The notes beneath the pieces were generated by a model that saw only the letters and a list, made by a program, of their open reading frames with translations, had not been told where the DNA came from and made no database searches. A DNA stretch of 44,588 bases from an uncultured Myxococcales bacterium (GTDB taxonomy: Bacteria > Myxococcota_A > UBA9042): NCBI GenBank assembly GCA_903924465.1, contig CAIYBN010000081.1:1-44588 (forward strand), given 5' to 3'. The position numbers and the translations under genes were made by a program. Position 1 is the first letter of the stretch. The number at the start of each line of letters is the position of its first letter. Shown in pieces: positions 1-8,600 of the stretch.

Positions 1-1
1 C

Positions 2-270
2 CCTGCCACGGGCTGCGCGCCCCAGGACCCCGGGGAGATTTGTCCAAAAATCAATAAACCCCCATTACAGTGATTGCCGCCTCAAACAAGGGCCCCCCCA
101 CGCGCCCCTGTCGAGCGCAACCAGCCTGCCACGGGCTGCGCGCCCCTGGACCCCGGGGAGATTTGTCCAAAATTCAAGAACCGCGCTTGACTGTGATGGC
201 CGCCTCATACAAGGGCCCCGCCTCGCGCCGCTGTCGAGCGCAACGAGCGTGCCTCGGGGCACACGCCCGC
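2..270. repeat. 123-bp tandem repeat, about 2.2 copies, truncated by window edge
   Basis: A unit beginning CCTGCCACGGGCTGCGCGCC at 2 recurs at 125, and a degenerate third unit begins at 248, so the period is 123 bp. The first two units share long matched blocks, including CCCCGGGGAGATTTGTCCAA, GCCGCCTCA-ACAAGGGCCCC-like sequence and TGTCGAGCGCAAC. The third unit fades after about 270. The period is a multiple of three, so both strands show periodic 41-residue reading frames, but these carry no recognisable domain or start signal and I regard them as non-coding. The first unit starts at the very edge, so the array probably continues to the left. Identity falls from unit 2 to unit 3, as is common at the end of a decaying array. 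Confidence 0.8.
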
Positions 271-613
271 AGCCAAGCTCACGCAGTGGCACGGACTTCA
301 GACCACGAGCGCCCCGTCAGAATGGCTTGTTTGCGTTCAAGATTGGACTGCCCGCAACCCGCCGTCCCGTCAAAAAGTCGCTTGCAGCCGGGCGCCTTTT
401 CGCGATGAGCCACCCATACGCCTCGGTCGGCACACTGCCTTCGCCTCGCCGAGCGGAGGCGACCCTGCGCTCGCCATGAAATGAGCCGCAAGATCCGCCG
501 ACGACAGCATTTCGAAACCTGATCCGCTCGGCCGCCACCCTGCGAGCGCGCGAGTTGACACCGGCCCCACTGCGCTCGACACTTTGCCCCGGCGACGCTC
601 GTCGGCAGGCCGG
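271..613. other. Intergenic stretch with no supported gene
   Basis: About 340 bp lie between the tandem repeat and the start of the small secreted protein. Open frames on both strands overlap one another and have no signal peptide, domain or convincing ribosome-binding site. The only element I can support is a promoter-like pair at its right end (555-583). An early inverted motif (GCCTCGCCGAGCGGAGGCG around 446-464) could form a small hairpin, but no T-run follows it. Confidence 0.5.
555..583 (+). promoter_or_regulatory. Putative sigma70-type promoter for the 614 gene
   Basis: A perfect TTGACA at 555-560 is followed after 17 bp by GACACT at 578-583, which matches the TATAAT consensus at the three positions A2, A4 and T6. 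The spacing is ideal, and the predicted transcription start (~590) leaves a short leader before the ATG at 614. The -10 box is weak, so this is a prediction only. Confidence 0.4.
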
Positions 614-967
614 ATGCGAAACAAGGTGCTCATTCTGGTCCAACTGGCCGTCTCGCTCATGGCCCCTGTCGCCGTGGCAGCCGTACCGAACGGGCCACTC
701 TACTGGGCGCGCAGTGGTTTCAACGACGACAGCCAAGCCATCGCGCACGTGACGATTTGCGGGCAGGACAGTGCGGGCCACGACGACCTGTTCGTCCGCC
801 TGTACGTCGCCAATGCCGGGTTCAAACACGGCGCGCTGATGCATCCGGTGACGTATTCCCTCAAAGGCCAGGCAGTGGGCGAAATTCAAGGGAAGGCGAG
901 CGATCCAGCCCTGACGTTGGATCCCTTCGCTGTTTGCTACAAATACGCGCAGGCGCACTCAACATGA
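614..967 (+). CDS. Small secreted hypothetical protein (117 aa)
   Basis: I do not recognise a family. The start at 614 gives MRNKVLILVQLAVSLMAPVA followed by VAA, a clear Sec signal peptide with an AxA-like cleavage site, so the mature protein of about 95 residues should be exported to the periplasm or beyond. A longer in-frame start at 584 would add ten Arg-rich residues in front of the signal and is less likely. An AGG motif lies five bases before the ATG. The mature part has two cysteines (CGQD and VCYK) that could form a disulphide, and is otherwise a mixed beta-like sequence. The gene stands alone: a 123-bp repeat array lies upstream and dispersed repeat copy A begins inside its stop codon region. 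Function is unknown. Confidence 0.6.
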   Translation: MRNKVLILVQLAVSLMAPVAVAAVPNGPLYWARSGFNDDSQAIAHVTICGQDSAGHDDLFVRLYVANAGFKHGALMHPVTYSLKGQAVGEIQGKASDPALTLDPFAVCYKYAQAHST

Positions 968-1098
968 CGACCCGATTCGAAACCCAAATTTCGTCAGTCA
1001 AACCCGCCGCACTTCGGACTTGGACCGCGAGCGCACACCTCCGGTGGCACGCCGCGGATTGCGGACGTTTGATCCCGAACTTCGGTCAGAGAGCATAG
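962..1098 (+). repeat. Dispersed ~137-bp repeat, copy A (most diverged)
   Basis: This is the first of four related copies (A 962, B 14250, C 26581, D 34478). It starts with ACATGACGACC overlapping the stop of the small secreted protein and ends with TCGGTCAGAGAGCATAG ten bases before the GTG at 1108. The shared blocks are GACTTGGACCGCGAGCG, CACCTCCGGTGGCACGCCGC and TTGATCCCGAACTTCGGTC. The hairpin core has decayed here because GCGTGC became GCGCAC without a matching change on the other arm. The TTGATC at 1069-1074 is kept. Confidence 0.85.
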
Positions 1099-1107
1099 AA
1101 CGCCGCC

Positions 1108-2673
1108 GTGACGCTCACACCTGCCAAAACCCAAATCTTTCTGGGACTTAGCTTGTCGAACATGGCGATTTGGCGGGAAAAACCACTGCGCCATTGGGTG
1201 CTGCTTCATCTGCTGATTGTGCTGGTCACGGCGTGGCGGAGCGAGACGTTCTTCCACCCGGATGAGCACTTCCAGGTGGTCGAGTTCGCGTCGCATCTGC
1301 TTGGCTGGACCCCGGCAGATGCGCTGCCGTGGGAGTTCGGCGCGCAGATGCGGCCGTGGCTGCAACCTGTGGCGTATGCCGGCGTGATGCGCGGACTGGC
1401 GACGTTGGGTATGCACGACGCGTTTGACCTGCTTACCGCGCTCCGCCTCCTGACCGCGCTTTTTGCCTGGCTCGCCTACATCGCCCTGCTATCGCGTTTG
1501 GTCGATCGCCAGCCATCCAGCCAAGGCCGCTTGCGCCTGGTTCAAGCGAGTTTGGCGATTGGCTTTCTGCCCTACTTGCTGGCGCGCACATCGTCGGAAA
1601 CAGCGGCCGCGTCGCTGACCGTTTTTTCCCTGCTCGCGCTGGATTTGCCAGGCGCAGGTCCACAACCTCGCCCGCGAACTCGGATTCTGCTTGCCGGCCT
1701 GCTCGCAGGTTTGGCCTTCGAATGTCGCTTCCAGATGGCCTTTCTCTTTCTCGGGACCACAGCCTGGTGGTTGTGGCACCGCCGGCCGCCCGTGCGCGAG
1801 GTGCTGCTGTTCCTCGCCGGTGGCATGGTCTCTCTCGGCGTCGGCGCGCTCGCCGATCGGCTCGGTTACGGTGTTTGGTGCTTGCCGCCGCTGAACTATG
1901 TGCGTCAAAACGTCGTCCTGGGTGTGGCCAGCCACTACGGCGTGGAACCGCTGCCGGCCTACCTGTGGCTGCTGCCCGCCAACCTGTTCGGCCCCATCGT
2001 CGTGCTGTGCATGGTCCTGCTCGGACGCGTGTGGTGGCGCCAGCCGCGCAGCGCGTTGACGTGGGGCACGCTGGCGTTTGTTGGTCTGCATGCGCTGGTC
2101 GGCCACAAGGAGGAGCGCTTCCTGTTCCCGCTGGCGACCCTTCTGCCGTGGATCCTGGCTGAAGCGCTGCCGCTCGCGCGCATCCCGACCTGGCCGAAAT
2201 GGCTGCGGCCGCTCTTCATCTGGAACTTCTTGATGATGGCGCTGTTTGCACTCTATCCACTGGGTTGGCGCCCGCATCACGCGTTTTTCCGGCACATGAA
2301 CGACGCAACGACCGTGCAACACGTGCTGATTCGCGGCCAACAGCCGTTTATCGATACGCCGTTCTTGCAGCAGCGCCCGTTTGAGCTGCGCGTGGAAGGT
2401 CGCGATCCGCTGCCGGCAACCTGGGACAACTGGAAGTTGCTCACGCCAGACCCGTTTGTGGAGCCCGCGCCGCCTCTTGGCACGCATGTGCGCCTGGCGT
2501 GGTCGGAAATGCCGCTGCGCACGACGCCGCTCTGGCCGCACATCGGGCCGCTGCTGGGCGCCTGGCTGCACGCGTGGGAGGCCCACACGCCTTCAAGTCT
2601 GCCGCGTCCGACGTGGTTGACGCTGTATGTCATCGAAGCGAACGACGAACGACGCCCGGCGTCGGACAAGTAG
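1108..2673 (+). CDS. GT22 family (Alg9/PIG-B-like) membrane mannosyltransferase
   Basis: This is a polytopic membrane glycosyltransferase, probably using a polyprenyl-phosphate-linked sugar (mannose in the characterised eukaryotic GT22 enzymes) to extend a glycan on the outer face of the inner membrane. Visible hallmarks are the acidic first loop HPDEHFQVVEF (about residues 50-60) right after the first membrane span, the WEFG...RPW segment, and the GT22 signature GHKEERFLFP (about 332-341) between late membrane spans. About ten hydrophobic segments can be seen. The start is uncertain: GTG at 1108 sits just after repeat copy A, and ATG at 1162 (MAIWREKPLRHW) would remove 18 residues; neither has a good ribosome-binding site. 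It converges with the MMPL gene, with stop codons 7 bp apart. GT22 proteins are mainly known from eukaryotes, so the acceptor here is unknown. Confidence 0.85.
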   Translation: MTLTPAKTQIFLGLSLSNMAIWREKPLRHWVLLHLLIVLVTAWRSETFFHPDEHFQVVEFASHLLGWTPADALPWEFGAQMRPWLQPVAYAGVMRGLATLGMHDAFDLLTALRLLTALFAWLAYIALLSRLVDRQPSSQGRLRLVQASLAIGFLPYLLARTSSETAAASLTVFSLLALDLPGAGPQPRPRTRILLAGLLAGLAFECRFQMAFLFLGTTAWWLWHRRPPVREVLLFLAGGMVSLGVGALADRLGYGVWCLPPLNYVRQNVVLGVASHYGVEPLPAYLWLLPANLFGPIVVLCMVLLGRVWWRQPRSALTWGTLAFVGLHALVGHKEERFLFPLATLLPWILAEALPLARIPTWPKWLRPLFIWNFLMMALFALYPLGWRPHHAFFRHMNDATTVQHVLIRGQQPFIDTPFLQQRPFELRVEGRDPLPATWDNWKLLTPDPFVEPAPPLGTHVRLAWSEMPLRTTPLWPHIGPLLGAWLHAWEAHTPSSLPRPTWLTLYVIEANDERRPASDK

Positions 2674-2680
2674 CGCGCTG

Positions 2681-5176
2681 CTATTTGCGCCGTTTCGGTG
2701 GAAATACGGTCAGCATGGCACCGGTCAGCACATTCGATACCAAACAGGACACGAGCAGACCCAGCGTCGCCATCCAGGCCATCGTCTGCAAACCGCGATT
2801 GGGCTGGAACAGCAGCGCGGCAAAACCGACCATGGTGGTCAGAAGCGCCACCCACGCCGCGCCGCCGACCTGCTGGAGAATCTTCTGGACGTTGGCGTGC
2901 TCGCCTTCCTCGTCCCAGCGGTGCAAAATGTGCGTAACGCCGTCGATGCCGATACCGACGATGCCCGGCAGCGTGGTCACCGAGAACAGGTTCAGCTCCA
3001 AGCCCAGACCGCGCGCGAGGCCCAGGAAAATGACGAACGACGCCGTCAACGCGATGAATGAATAGGTCAGCAGCCACCACGAGCGGAAATACCAGAGCAC
3101 AACGGCAAAGGTCGCGATGGTCGCCAGGATCACCGCCCACGGGCCTTCTTTGCGCACGATGTGGTCCGCTTCGGCCAGGATGAAGAACGACGCCGTGCCG
3201 TGGTATTCGCGTTGGCCGACCTTGAACGTGCCAATCTGGTCGATGACTTCCTGCACCGACTTCGCCTCCGCCAAATTGCCGTTGGCCCAAATCAGCACGA
3301 AACGGCCGAGTTGCTCCTTCTGATCGAGGAACCGCTTGCGGATGAAATCCGGCAGTTGCTCCGCCGTGTACGGCTTGGCCTGCAGCCACTTCAACGCGCG
3401 CTCGGCCTCGGCCTTGTCGTCGCCTTTGAGCAGGTCCATCTTCGCCGCGATGAGCGTCCGGATGCGCTCAATCGTCGGCTGCTTCTGCAACTGGTCTTCC
3501 GGCAAAAACGTGTGAATAGACAGGAACTTGTTCAGCCGGGTGGCCTTGCCCTGCAACGCCTCCAACTGCTTGTGCACCGCCAGTGAATCGCCGATCGAGT
3601 CCGTCACCACGAGAATTGGCGTGTCCGAGCTCTGATCCGCGTAGTGGTGATAGCGCGAGGAGGCTTCCACGTCGGGCGCCGACTTGACGTTGGCCGGTGT
3701 CGAACTCAGCGTGCGCAGCTTGCGAAAGTCGGTTTCAAACTCAAATCCGGCGGCGTTGTAAAGCGAAAACAGCGTGACAAATCCCAATCCAATCAACGTG
3801 ATACGCGCGACACTTGGCTGTGCAAACCAACCCAGCCACTTCGCGCCTTCGACGTGTTCCTCCTTGGGCGGCGGATCGGGCCAAACCCGGTTCATCGCCA
3901 GCGTCAGCGGCCCGAACAGACCCAGTGTCGCAAAAAGAGACAGAGCCACGCCGACGCCGGCAATCAGGCCAAACTGCGAAAAGCCACGGAATTCAAGGAC
4001 AACCAGTGCAAAGAAGGCCACCGACGTCGTCGCCATCGCCTGACCCAGCGCCCCCCACAAACCGACCATCGTCCGCAACACGGCTTCCTGCGGATCGTGA
4101 CCGGCCGCGCGCTCTTCCAGATAACGGCTCAGCGTGTACACGTTGAAATCGTTGCCCATTCCAAACAGCATCGAGAAAATAAACGCGGTCACCATGTTCA
4201 TGTAACCGACCGCACCGCGCGCGAACGCCAGCGTCAGCGCGGTCCCAGCCAGCAATGGCACCGACATCAGAATCAGCGAGCGAAACCGGCGAAAGTGGCT
4301 GATTTGAATCAGCGAAATGACCAGCAGCGCGATGAGCGACGTGTAGACCAGATTGCTCTGGATCTGATTGATTTCCTGCCGCAATTCCGAGTAGTCGCCG
4401 GTAATGCTGTGCACCATGTCAGGCGCGTACTTCTGCTCGTTCAGGCGCGTCAGCGTCGCGTTGACCTTCTCCAGGAACTTGGCACCGCGCTCCAAATCCT
4501 GCGGCGGAAACGTCGGGAAGATCTTGATGCCCAGCGCGTCGCCATTCGGCGATTCCACCCATTCGCGCACGTCGCCGCCGCCCAGCCGCGACTTGAGATC
4601 ATCCTCGGTCGGCACGCGCGTCTTCTTTTTGGCGACCGGTGGCTGCTGCGCCCCAGCCAACGCCGCGGTCGGCGTCAGCGGTTCATCGAGTCCCGCCGTC
4701 AGTTCATCGCCCGCCATGTCCTTTTCGGTCGCATCTTTGATCAGCTTGCGCACATCCTGTTCAATATCGAGAAGTTCCTTCTCACTCAGAAACAGCGCGG
4801 CATTCTTGCGAAAAAATTCGATGTCGCGTCGGCATTCCACAGTCGCGACTTCCGGCCACTGGCTCACTTCGTTGCAGAAATCCGTCGCCAGTTTGCGATT
4901 GGCATCCCGCTGCGTGCTGCCAAACACCACCAGCATCTGCGACGGCGACTTCAGGATCTTGCGCGCCTCGCGGGCGTTCATTACCGCAGGCGTGTTGTCC
5001 GGGAACAGGTCCTCCATCTGCGAACGAATCTGGATGCCCGAGCCATACCAACCGCAGACGATGATGACGACGAGCCAAATCGCCAGGGTCAAGAACGGCC
5101 GTTTGCCGGTCCAATCGGCATAGACCCGAGCGACACGGTCAGAGAGCGGCGGCTTGCGGGAAGGATCGTGCGACAT
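2681..5176 (-). CDS. MMPL/RND superfamily exporter (HAE3-like)
   Basis: An 831-residue inner-membrane transporter built from two similar halves, each with one N-terminal span, a large periplasmic loop and a bundle of five spans, giving about 12 transmembrane helices. The first helix is near residues 28-50 and the second half starts near VARITLIGLGFVTLFSLYNA. Conserved RND/MMPL motifs are visible in both halves: GMGNDFNVYTLSRYLEERAA in the first bundle and GIGIDGVTHILHRWDEEGEH in the second. These carry the acidic residues expected for proton coupling. An Ala/Pro-rich insert with KKKTRVPTEDD lies in the first loop. No membrane-fusion or outer-membrane partner is adjacent, which fits lipid or hopanoid-type exporters better than tripartite drug pumps. 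The substrate cannot be read from the sequence. A TTGACG-containing promoter-like site lies upstream. Confidence 0.9.
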   Translation of the reverse strand: MSHDPSRKPPLSDRVARVYADWTGKRPFLTLAIWLVVIIVCGWYGSGIQIRSQMEDLFPDNTPAVMNAREARKILKSPSQMLVVFGSTQRDANRKLATDFCNEVSQWPEVATVECRRDIEFFRKNAALFLSEKELLDIEQDVRKLIKDATEKDMAGDELTAGLDEPLTPTAALAGAQQPPVAKKKTRVPTEDDLKSRLGGGDVREWVESPNGDALGIKIFPTFPPQDLERGAKFLEKVNATLTRLNEQKYAPDMVHSITGDYSELRQEINQIQSNLVYTSLIALLVISLIQISHFRRFRSLILMSVPLLAGTALTLAFARGAVGYMNMVTAFIFSMLFGMGNDFNVYTLSRYLEERAAGHDPQEAVLRTMVGLWGALGQAMATTSVAFFALVVLEFRGFSQFGLIAGVGVALSLFATLGLFGPLTLAMNRVWPDPPPKEEHVEGAKWLGWFAQPSVARITLIGLGFVTLFSLYNAAGFEFETDFRKLRTLSSTPANVKSAPDVEASSRYHHYADQSSDTPILVVTDSIGDSLAVHKQLEALQGKATRLNKFLSIHTFLPEDQLQKQPTIERIRTLIAAKMDLLKGDDKAEAERALKWLQAKPYTAEQLPDFIRKRFLDQKEQLGRFVLIWANGNLAEAKSVQEVIDQIGTFKVGQREYHGTASFFILAEADHIVRKEGPWAVILATIATFAVVLWYFRSWWLLTYSFIALTASFVIFLGLARGLGLELNLFSVTTLPGIVGIGIDGVTHILHRWDEEGEHANVQKILQQVGGAAWVALLTTMVGFAALLFQPNRGLQTMAWMATLGLLVSCLVSNVLTGAMLTVFPPKRRK

Positions 5177-5259
5177 GGGATGGTGCGCCTGAGGCCGGGT
5201 CGGCCGTGTGAATCGTGCAACGCGCAGGCCGAACAGTCGATTCGATCGGCAGCGGAAGT

Positions 5260-5288
5260 GGTGTCGCAGGTTCGCGGTCTGGCGTCAA
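5260..5288 (-). promoter_or_regulatory. Weak promoter-like site upstream of the MMPL exporter
   Basis: On the minus strand TTGACG (5288-5283) is followed after 17 bp by GACACC (5265-5260), about 84 bp before the start codon at 5176. The -10 box is poor, but it closely resembles the GACACT used at 578-583. The 150-bp gap 5177-5326 otherwise contains nothing I can support. Confidence 0.28.
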
Positions 5289-5326
5289 TTGGCCACATGA
5301 CGCAGCCATGCGCCTGAAGCACCGAT

Positions 5327-8300
5327 CTAGCGTCGCCGCCGTTTCGCCACGGAAACCGGGTCGTCGTAGCAGATCGCCGCTTTGCGCCCATTGCCGCTGG
5401 TTGGCGTCACGCCCGACGTCACACCGCTGAAGCTGAGCGTGCCCCAGTCGTCGTGGTCGGTCAGCTGGCTGAACGCCGCGCCGGTACACGTCATGTCAAA
5501 TGCCGCGTTCAAGTCCTTCTGGACTTGCGCCGTGATGCTGCCGTCCTGGTTCCAGTCGATCCAGAAGCCACCGCAAACGCCGTCGATTTCCTTCAGCGCG
5601 GATTCGTCCAACGACACGCGGGCGCCGCGCGAGTAGTCCAGCGTGCCGTCGGGTATGTCGTCGCAGTCCACGTCGATGCCAAAGTAGGCGTGGCGATAGT
5701 TCATGATCGACGGGTAGTTGGCCTTGCCATTGCACGCGCTGTCGCCGCCGTGGCCCAGCCCGAGGTTGTGGCCCAATTCGTGGCAGAAGGCCTCGATCTG
5801 CGCATGGCCGACGATGTCGGTGCCGTCGCACTTGTAGCAAACATCGCAGCCGCCGCTCGCCACGATGAAGTCGTCACCCGTGAGTTCGCCGATACCGCCG
5901 GCCGTGGGCCCCAAGCTGTGCATCATCAGCGCGTAGTGAAAATAGCCAAGCCGATTCGCGGCAAAATTCGCGGCCTTGACGCCCGCCAGATCCGCGCCGA
6001 TTTCCGGCGGAAATTCGACCGTAGTCCCCGCCTTGTTGCCGCCCAGCCATTTGCCGCCCTGGCCGTAGTCGATGTGCAACGCAATACCTGTCGTCCCATC
6101 CGGATTGACCCGCGGCGCGTTGGCGAACATCTGCACGGCCATCGCCTCCGACGCTTGCGAAATCTGGTGGCTGTGCAGCGCGCAATCCGTGTCATCCGCC
6201 ATCCAATCTGCTTCGACAAAGACGTCCTTCCGCAGTGGATTTGCGCCCAACGCAGCCAGATCCAAGCCGCCTTGCGTGCCGAGCAATTCATCGCCGTCGC
6301 TCAAGCCATCGCCGTCCGTGTCCCACAGGTGCGGCGACGTGCCGGTGTGCGTCTGGTCGACGTACACGCCGGTTGCGGTCTCGTAGCAATCGTCCAGTCC
6401 GTCGGAATCGCTGTCGGTGCCAGTGGTGCAAGTTTCCTTCTGGCACAGCGACGAGCAGCCGTCGCCTTCGTCGAGGTTGCCGTCGTCGCACGCCTCGGTG
6501 AGTGTGACGGCGAGCGAGGCGCTGACCTTGCCGACCGCGGTTCCCCAGCCGGGGCACGCGCTGTTGCGACGCAAACCATCGGTCAAGCCGCCGGGATCAC
6601 TGGGATAGTCGTAGACCACAGCCTGTTCCCCGCGACCGGAAGCGTGCCGCACGGTGGCGACCATCCAGGCGAGATTCTGGGCAAACAAACAGGAAATCGT
6701 GTTGTTGCCGGCGACGATGGCGGCCAAGCTGGACGGAGCGTTCACGACGGCGCGGTGGATCAGCGTGTCGCAATACCAATCCGGCGTCGCGGCGTCGACG
6801 TGGAGAATTTGCGTGCCGTTGCTCCAGCAATCCATGAATTCCGGCGCCGGCGTGTTGGTGTTGCCGAGCCAGTCGAACTCGATCCGTGTGACCGGGTCGG
6901 CGCCGAGCGTGCCGTCGCCACAGGCGGAGCACGTCACCGCGACGTCCGAGACATTTCCGCCGTGGATTGACCCGGAGCCTGCGAGGATGGCACAACGCTG
7001 CGGCGGATTGTCCGGCGCGGCGGCGAGCGTGGTGAAATAGTCGGCGCCGTTGCCAAAGCCGCCCGGAAACACAAAGGCGCCGTCCTGGCTGACGGCGATC
7101 ACGTGCGTGCCGCTGGCGAGCTTCAGGCCACTGCCGGCGAGACCGACGACCGAGCCACCGACCGTGCAGTTCGGCGTGTGGGTGCACGGCCCGGTTTTGC
7201 CGCACGCATCGAGCGTGCAGACATCGTCGTCATCGCATTGACTGGTCCCGACGCAAACGCCCGCGGTGCACGCGTCGCCTTTTGTGCAAGCGAAGCCGTC
7301 GTCACACGTGGCACCGTCGGGCGCGTTGACGGGATTGCAGGTGCCGGTCTGGGCATTGCACACGCCCGCGCTGTGGCACACGTCCGCGGGCACGCACACG
7401 AGCACGGCGCCGACGCACGCGCCCGCTTTGCACACGTCCGGCCCTGTACACGGGTCGCCGTCGCTGCAAGGGCCTTCCAGCGCCAGGAATGTGCACCCGG
7501 TGGCTGGAACGCAGCTATCGCTCGTGCAAGCGCTGCCATCGTTGCACAGGGCCGCGCTGCCGCCCGCACAGATTCCGCCGGTGCAAATCTCGCCGACAGT
7601 ACAATAGTCGCCGTCGTCGCAAGGACCATCACCGGAGCTGTGCTGGCAGCCCAAGCCGGCAGTACAGGTGTCCAGCGTGCAGGCGATTCCGTCGCTGCAG
7701 TCCGCCGGTCCGCCGCCGATGCACGCGCCGGCTTTGCAGCTCTCGCCGGTCGTGCAGATGTTGCCGTCGTCGCACGGCGCGACCGCGTTGGGGTGCACGC
7801 AGCCAAAGCTGGGCTTGCAGCTGTCCGTCGTGCAAGGCTTGCCATCGTCGCAGTTGATCACGGTTCCCGTGCAAACGCCGTCCGCGCATGTGTCGCCGAT
7901 GGTGCAAGCAGACCCGTCGTCGCAAGCCGCGACGTTGTAGACATGGTTGCAGCCAAAGACCGGATCGCAGGAGTCGTCCGTGCACGGGTTGGTGTCGGTG
8001 CACGCGGTGACTTGCGCCGGCGTGCACACAGGGGGCCCGGCGTCGACCCACGCGTCGACATCGGCACCGTCCTTGGCCACATGCACGTCAACGTCTGCGT
8101 GCACGTCCTGTGCCGTTTCGACCGCGGCGTCCTGCGCGTCATCCGCCGCATCTTGCGTCGCGTCTTTGACGACCACGCTGTCTTTCACATGCCCGTCGCC
8201 TTTGGCATCGACCGCAGGGATCGCGCTGTCGACAAACTGCAGGCCGTCCTCCGTGGCGTCCCATTCCACGCCTGGATCGTCGTAGGCATCATCAGCGGCC

Positions 8301-8422
8301 TTCTGCAGCAGGCCACAGCCGCCGCACACCGCGCTCGCGGCCATCCACAGGGCACACCAAGTTGTGCTCCAAGCCCGTCTGCGCACCTGTACCCGCTCTT
8401 GTTTCGCCCTGTCCAACGCCAT
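5327..8422 (-). CDS. Large Cys-rich-repeat lipoprotein with metzincin-type zinc protease domain
   Basis: A 1031-residue surface or outer-membrane protein. From the start at 8422 it begins with an Arg-rich N-region, a hydrophobic stretch and a lipobox-like SAVCGGC, then an Asp/Ala-rich linker. Roughly seven Cys-rich modules of the form CDDGxxCTxDSC...GC follow (about residues 125-410). After that come a beta domain starting VGGSVVGLAGSGL, a DUF4215/Myxococcus-type module (CDDGNLDEGDGCSSLC) and a calcium-binding thrombospondin-3-like run (DSDSDGLDD, DTDGDGLSDGDE). The C-terminal catalytic domain has HELGHNLGLGH (H881, E882, H885, H891) and a Met-turn SIMNY, the zinc site of metzincins. I reject the longer frame to 8671 because it would run into the divergent gene. 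The C-terminus ends in five basic residues. The substrate is unknown; the modular Cys-rich region may bind partners or act as a stalk. Confidence 0.85.
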   Translation of the reverse strand: MALDRAKQERVQVRRRAWSTTWCALWMAASAVCGGCGLLQKAADDAYDDPGVEWDATEDGLQFVDSAIPAVDAKGDGHVKDSVVVKDATQDAADDAQDAAVETAQDVHADVDVHVAKDGADVDAWVDAGPPVCTPAQVTACTDTNPCTDDSCDPVFGCNHVYNVAACDDGSACTIGDTCADGVCTGTVINCDDGKPCTTDSCKPSFGCVHPNAVAPCDDGNICTTGESCKAGACIGGGPADCSDGIACTLDTCTAGLGCQHSSGDGPCDDGDYCTVGEICTGGICAGGSAALCNDGSACTSDSCVPATGCTFLALEGPCSDGDPCTGPDVCKAGACVGAVLVCVPADVCHSAGVCNAQTGTCNPVNAPDGATCDDGFACTKGDACTAGVCVGTSQCDDDDVCTLDACGKTGPCTHTPNCTVGGSVVGLAGSGLKLASGTHVIAVSQDGAFVFPGGFGNGADYFTTLAAAPDNPPQRCAILAGSGSIHGGNVSDVAVTCSACGDGTLGADPVTRIEFDWLGNTNTPAPEFMDCWSNGTQILHVDAATPDWYCDTLIHRAVVNAPSSLAAIVAGNNTISCLFAQNLAWMVATVRHASGRGEQAVVYDYPSDPGGLTDGLRRNSACPGWGTAVGKVSASLAVTLTEACDDGNLDEGDGCSSLCQKETCTTGTDSDSDGLDDCYETATGVYVDQTHTGTSPHLWDTDGDGLSDGDELLGTQGGLDLAALGANPLRKDVFVEADWMADDTDCALHSHQISQASEAMAVQMFANAPRVNPDGTTGIALHIDYGQGGKWLGGNKAGTTVEFPPEIGADLAGVKAANFAANRLGYFHYALMMHSLGPTAGGIGELTGDDFIVASGGCDVCYKCDGTDIVGHAQIEAFCHELGHNLGLGHGGDSACNGKANYPSIMNYRHAYFGIDVDCDDIPDGTLDYSRGARVSLDESALKEIDGVCGGFWIDWNQDGSITAQVQKDLNAAFDMTCTGAAFSQLTDHDDWGTLSFSGVTSGVTPTSGNGRKAAICYDDPVSVAKRRRR

Positions 8423-8498
8423 GCGATACCGCTCGGAACGATAACAGGACTGGCGCCTTGCCAAAAGCCGTTCGCACGCTTTGGCGGCCGTTGCCTTC

Positions 8499-8516
8499 CG
8501 AACGTCTGTCCGTTCG
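8499..8516. promoter_or_regulatory. Inverted repeat in the divergent promoter region (possible operator)
   Basis: CGAACG at 8499-8504 and CGTTCG at 8511-8516 form a perfect 6-bp inverted repeat around TCTGTC. It lies between the divergently transcribed metzincin lipoprotein (start 8422) and the glycan cluster (start about 8601). A TACACT that could serve as a -10 box is at 8530-8535. The position fits an operator, but no regulator is adjacent. Confidence 0.3.
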
Positions 8517-8600
8517 CCGCGCTTTGGAGTACACTTGCCGCGTTTGCCGCTCTGTGGAGTAACCGTGCTCCACACGCGCCCACACGACCTCTCGCACGCC

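Noticed and set aside
2..270. CRISPR-like array
   Set aside because: The repeated unit is 123 bp with no alternating spacers and no cas genes; it is a plain tandem repeat.
3644..5317. 557-residue plus-strand frame opposite the MMPL gene
   Set aside because: It is a GC-driven shadow: Arg/His/Gln-rich with no domain, fully antisense to a firmly identified transporter.
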